The notes below the pieces were generated by a model. It had not been told where the DNA came from, did not search any database, and saw only the letters and a program-made list of their open reading frames with translations. The position numbers and the translations under genes were made by a program. Below are positions 60,731 through 64,000 of a stretch of DNA of 64,000 nucleotides, in pieces (the stretch's first letter is position 1; every line of letters starts with the position of its first letter). The stretch is from Paenochrobactrum glaciei. GTDB taxonomy: Bacteria; Pseudomonadota; Alphaproteobacteria; Rhizobiales; Rhizobiaceae. The DNA is taken from positions 992,001 to 1,056,000 of the forward strand of contig NZ_BAAADE010000001.1 in the NCBI RefSeq assembly GCF_039522165.1, written 5' to 3'.

Positions 60731-62071
60731 ATGTCCCATTCTGCTTCCCCGAAACCTGCAACCGCCCGCCGCTCGAGCGAGCTCAAAGGCGAAATCCGCA
60801 TTCCGGGTGATAAATCGATCTCGCACAGATCCTTCATGTTTGGCGGCCTCGCCTCCGGCGAAACCCGTATCACCGGCCTTCTGGAAGGTGAAGATATCAT
60901 CAATACCGGCCGCGCCATGCAGGCCATGGGTGCCCAAATCCGCAAAGAAGGCAATGAGTGGATTATCAATGGCACCGGTAATGGCTGCCTGCTTGAGCCG
61001 GAAGCACCATTTGATTTCGGCAATGCCGGCACCGGCGCCCGCCTCACCATGGGGCTGGTTGGTGTTTATGATATGAAAACCACATTTACCGGTGACGCAT
61101 CCCTCACCTCACGCCCGATGGCGCGCGTTCTCGACCCTTTGCGCCTGATGGGCGTGCAAGTCGAAGCCGCAAGCGGCGACCGTATGCCTTTGACCCTTCG
61201 CGGCCCTAAAGTTGCAGCACCGATTCGCTACCGCGTACCGATGGCGTCGGCTCAGGTAAAATCTGCCGTATTGCTGGCCGGCCTCAACACACCGGGCATC
61301 ACAACTGTGATTGAACCGGTGATGACCCGCGATCACACCGAAAAAATGCTGCAAGGTTTTGGCGCTGATTTAACCGTTGAAACCGACAATGACGGCGTGC
61401 GTCATATTCATATTGTTGGTCAGGGCAAACTCACCGGCCAGACCATTGATGTACCGGGTGACCCGTCCTCAACCGCATTCCCGCTGGTTGCAGCTTTGCT
61501 TGTTGAAGGTTCTGACGTCACCATCCGCAATGTTTTGATGAACCCGACCCGTACAGGTCTCATCACCACCTTGCAGGAAATGGGCGCGAATATTGAAATT
61601 CTCAATGCACGCCTTGCCGGTGGCGAAGATGTGGCTGATTTGCGCGTTCGTGCATCAAACCTCAAAGGTGTCACCGTTCCGCCGGAACGCGCGCCTTCCA
61701 TGATCGATGAATATCCGGTGCTGGCCATTGCTGCCAGTTTTGCCGAAGGCGAAACCATCATGGATGGTCTGGATGAATTGCGTGTCAAAGAATCAGATCG
61801 TCTGGCGGCCGTCGCCCGTGGGCTTGAAGCCAATGGCGTTGATTGCACCGAAGGTGAAATGTCTCTGACCGTGCGTGGTACGCCCGGTGGCAAAGGCATT
61901 GGCGGCGGTACTGTCGCCACCCATCTTGATCACCGTATTGCCATGAGCTTCCTTGTGATGGGCATGACTGCCGAAAAACCGGTAACCGTTGATGATGGCA
62001 ATATGATTGCCACATCTTTCCCTGAGTTTTTCGAAATGATGCGTGGTTTAGGAGCTCAGTTTGATGACTAA
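60731..62071 (+). CDS. aroA: 3-phosphoshikimate 1-carboxyvinyltransferase (EPSP synthase, class II)
   Basis: A 446-residue EPSP synthase, step six of the shikimate pathway. It is clearly class II (CP4-like): GDKSISHRSFMFGGLASGETRITGLLEGEDIINT and RPMARVLDPLR. At the position matching CP4 Ala100 the residue is Gly (FGNAGTGAR), a difference that in CP4 restores glyphosate binding. Key residues Lys28 and Arg33 (CP4 numbering, same here) and the C-terminal HRIAMSF are present. ATG 60731; a longer in-frame start at 60653 is not family-like. The 3' end overlaps cmk by 8 bp. Confidence 0.95.
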   Translation: MSHSASPKPATARRSSELKGEIRIPGDKSISHRSFMFGGLASGETRITGLLEGEDIINTGRAMQAMGAQIRKEGNEWIINGTGNGCLLEPEAPFDFGNAGTGARLTMGLVGVYDMKTTFTGDASLTSRPMARVLDPLRLMGVQVEAASGDRMPLTLRGPKVAAPIRYRVPMASAQVKSAVLLAGLNTPGITTVIEPVMTRDHTEKMLQGFGADLTVETDNDGVRHIHIVGQGKLTGQTIDVPGDPSSTAFPLVAALLVEGSDVTIRNVLMNPTRTGLITTLQEMGANIEILNARLAGGEDVADLRVRASNLKGVTVPPERAPSMIDEYPVLAIAASFAEGETIMDGLDELRVKESDRLAAVARGLEANGVDCTEGEMSLTVRGTPGGKGIGGGTVATHLDHRIAMSFLVMGMTAEKPVTVDDGNMIATSFPEFFEMMRGLGAQFDD

Positions 62072-62705
62072 GGCTTTTACCATTGCCATTGATGGCCCTG
62101 CTGCTTCAGGCAAAGGAACCCTTGCCCGCAGACTAGCCGAGCATTACGGCTTCCATCATCTGGATACAGGCCTGACTTATCGCGCAGTTGCCAAAACCAT
62201 GCTGGATCAGGCTTTGCCGTTAAACGATGAGGCGGTCGCGGAAGCGATCGCCCTTTCTGTTAGCCTTCAGCATCTTGATCGCAATGTGCTGGCTGCTCAC
62301 GATGTGGGCGAAGCCGCTTCCAAAATTGCGGTAATGCCGGCTGTGCGTCGTGCCCTTGTCAAAGCACAGCAAAATTTTGCGAAAAACCTGCCCGGCACGG
62401 TGCTGGATGGCCGCGATATCGGCACGGTTGTCTGCCCTGATGCACCGGTCAAACTCTATGTTACGGCTTCGCCTGAAACCCGCGCAGAACGTCGTTATCA
62501 GGAAATATTGTCCAAAGGCGGCCAAGTCGTTTATGATGAAGTCTTAAGCGATCTGAAGCTTCGTGACGAGCGCGACATGGGCCGCAGTGATTCTCCATTA
62601 CGTCCGGCAAGCGATGCGCACTTGCTTGATACGACAAAAATGGATATAGAAGCGGCGTTTCTGGCTGCTCAAAAGCTTATAGATGCGGCATTAGCCCGTC
62701 ATTAG
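62064..62705 (+). CDS. cmk: Cytidylate kinase
   Basis: A 213-residue nucleoside-monophosphate kinase. P-loop IDGPAASGKGTLARRL, substrate-binding region HLDTGLTYRAVA and LDGRDIGTVVCPDA, and the lid arginines in RAERRYQEI. It phosphorylates CMP and dCMP. ATG 62064 lies within the end of aroA with AGGAG 9 bp upstream, implying translational coupling (aroA-cmk). TTG 62061 is the alternative. Length is typical. Confidence 0.94.
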   Translation: MTKAFTIAIDGPAASGKGTLARRLAEHYGFHHLDTGLTYRAVAKTMLDQALPLNDEAVAEAIALSVSLQHLDRNVLAAHDVGEAASKIAVMPAVRRALVKAQQNFAKNLPGTVLDGRDIGTVVCPDAPVKLYVTASPETRAERRYQEILSKGGQVVYDEVLSDLKLRDERDMGRSDSPLRPASDAHLLDTTKMDIEAAFLAAQKLIDAALARH

Positions 62706-62910
62706 TTTTATCTGTTTGCCCAGATCATAAATACGCCAGTCTTATTGTTTAAGATTGGAAGACTTGTACTAAACCTGCTTTGCTCCGCGTTCACCGCGCC
62801 GGATAGTCTCTTGATTTTATTCAGGAAACAGAACCGGAGCCAGGCAATTTGAAACACGAACCACCGGCGCTCGGTATCCGACATATATGACGGATACTTC
62901 AGGAGTTTAT

Positions 62911-64000
62911 ATGTCACAAATGAATCCTACACGCGAAGACTTCGAAGCTCTTCTGGCCGAATCTTTTGCATCTAATGACCTTGCAGAAGGTTATGTTGTC
63001 AAAGGCCGTATCGTTGCCATCGAAAAAGACATGGCAATCATCGATGCTGGTCTGAAGGTCGAAGGCCGGGTACCGCTGAAGGAATTTGGTGCCAAGGGTA
63101 AAGACGGCTCAATGAAGCCGGGCGATGAAGTCGAAGTTTACGTCGAACGCATCGAAAACGCCCTCGGCGAAGCTGTATTGTCACGTGAAAAAGCACGTCG
63201 CGAAGAAAGCTGGGTCAAGCTTGAACAGAAGTTCAACGCTGGCGAACGCGTTGACGGTGTTATCTTCAATCAGGTTAAGGGTGGCTTCACCGTTGATCTG
63301 GACGGCGCAGTTGCATTCTTGCCGCGCTCACAGGTTGATATCCGTCCTATCCGCGATGTAACCCCGCTGATGCACAACCCGCAGCCGTTTGAAATTCTCA
63401 AAATGGACAAGCGTCGTGGCAACATCGTTGTATCACGTCGTACAGTTCTTGAAGAAAGCCGTGCGGAACAGCGCTCTGAAATCGTTCAGAACCTTGAAGA
63501 AGGTCAGGTTGTTGAAGGCGTTGTCAAGAACATCACCGATTACGGTGCGTTCGTTGACCTCGGCGGCATCGACGGTCTGTTGCACGTTACCGACATGGCA
63601 TGGCGCCGTGTTAACCATCCATCGGAAATCCTCACCATCGGCCAGACCGTTAAGGTGCAGATCATCCGTATCAACCAGGATACGCATCGTATCTCTCTCG
63701 GCATGAAGCAGCTTGAGAACGATCCTTGGGATGGCATTGGTGCGAAATACCCAATCGGCAAGAAGATCACCGGTACTGTAACCAACATCACCGACTACGG
63801 TGCATTTGTTGAAATCGAAGCCGGCATCGAAGGCCTGATCCACGTTTCAGAAATGTCGTGGACCAAGAAGAACGTACACCCAGGCAAAATCCTGTCCACA
63901 ACACAGGAAGTTGAAGTTGTCGTTCTCGAAGTTGATCCGGTCAAGCGCCGCATCTCCCTCGGCCTCAAGCAGACCCTCGACAACCCATGGACAACCTTCG
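62911..64000 (+). CDS. rpsA: 30S ribosomal protein S1, N-terminal part (runs off the window)
   Basis: The first 363 codons of bS1, in the aroA-cmk-rpsA order. Four S1/OB repeats are seen: LAEGYVVKGRIVAIEKDMAIID, FNAGERVDGVIFNQVKGGFTVD, LEEGQVVEGVVKNITDYGAFVDL and YPIGKKITGTVTNITDYGAFVEI, the last two more regular. S1 recruits mRNA to the 30S subunit. ATG 62911 has AGGAG 5 bp upstream. The 205-bp gap from cmk should hold its promoter and leader. Confidence 0.96.
   Translation, partial: MSQMNPTREDFEALLAESFASNDLAEGYVVKGRIVAIEKDMAIIDAGLKVEGRVPLKEFGAKGKDGSMKPGDEVEVYVERIENALGEAVLSREKARREESWVKLEQKFNAGERVDGVIFNQVKGGFTVDLDGAVAFLPRSQVDIRPIRDVTPLMHNPQPFEILKMDKRRGNIVVSRRTVLEESRAEQRSEIVQNLEEGQVVEGVVKNITDYGAFVDLGGIDGLLHVTDMAWRRVNHPSEILTIGQTVKVQIIRINQDTHRISLGMKQLENDPWDGIGAKYPIGKKITGTVTNITDYGAFVEIEAGIEGLIHVSEMSWTKKNVHPGKILSTTQEVEVVVLEVDPVKRRISLGLKQTLDNPWTTF

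Overview
The window looks like chromosome of an alphaproteobacterium of the Hyphomicrobiales, most like the Brucellaceae (Brucella/Ochrobactrum/Pseudochrobactrum type). This is inferred from gene order (lnt-corC-ybeY-phoH-miaB-plsC-rimI-tsaB; infC-rpmI-rplT-pheS-pheT; tRNA-Ala-FYDLN protein-aroA-cmk-rpsA), a class II (CP4-like) EPSP synthase, a PmtA-type phospholipid methyltransferase, Rhizobiales-style PHO boxes and GGAAC/GTT stress promoters. No database search was possible, so species assignment is open.

Layout. 0-6.8 kb: a minus-strand housekeeping block (Lnt fragment, CorC, YbeY, PhoH, MiaB, PlsC, RimI, TsaB). 6.9-9 kb: dps behind a general-stress promoter, an RlpA-like protein and a DUF454 membrane protein. 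9-15.6 kb: the phosphate regulon pstS-pstC-pstA-pstB-phoU-phoB, headed by a three-half-site PHO box and carrying a 34-bp perfect palindrome between pstS and pstC. 16-21.4 kb: a SleB-like cell-wall hydrolase lipoprotein, a large PIG-L deacetylase and an M29 aminopeptidase. 21.4-27.5 kb: the minus-strand translation cluster infC (AUU start)-rpmI-rplT-kinase-like gene-pheS-pheT. 27.8-34.4 kb: an alpha/beta hydrolase, BenE, and a tandem glycine riboswitch ahead of gcvT-gcvH-gcvP. 34.5-50.6 kb: a candidate anti-Shine-Dalgarno sRNA, a Gfo/Idh/MocA oxidoreductase, dnaK-dnaJ with a heat-shock promoter, pmtA, an FMN reductase, pyrF, gshB, comM, a BTLCP protease, a branched-chain amino-acid binding protein, a candidate PhoB-driven sRNA, an aldo-keto reductase, and a saccharopine-dehydrogenase-like gene divergent from an Lrp/AsnC regulator.

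50.67-59.75 kb is a genomic island of about 9.1 kb integrated in the 3' end of tRNA-Ala(GGC) and bounded by 22-bp direct repeats. It carries a tyrosine integrase, a two-gene helicase/nuclease module that I read as a Hachiman-type (HamA-HamB) anti-phage defence system, an IS3-type transposase remnant, a small membrane protein, a serine recombinase preceded by a res-like repeat cluster, a small acidic orphan protein and an accessory RNase HI. Irregular base composition, G/C homopolymers and an AT-rich stretch mark it as foreign. Beyond the tRNA the backbone resumes with the FYDLN-type protein, aroA, cmk and the 5' part of rpsA.

The least expected items are the Hachiman-like island, the PHO-box-driven orphan transcript at 47.6 kb, the CCTCCTCCC-loop sRNA at 34.6 kb, and the repeat cluster next to the serine recombinase.
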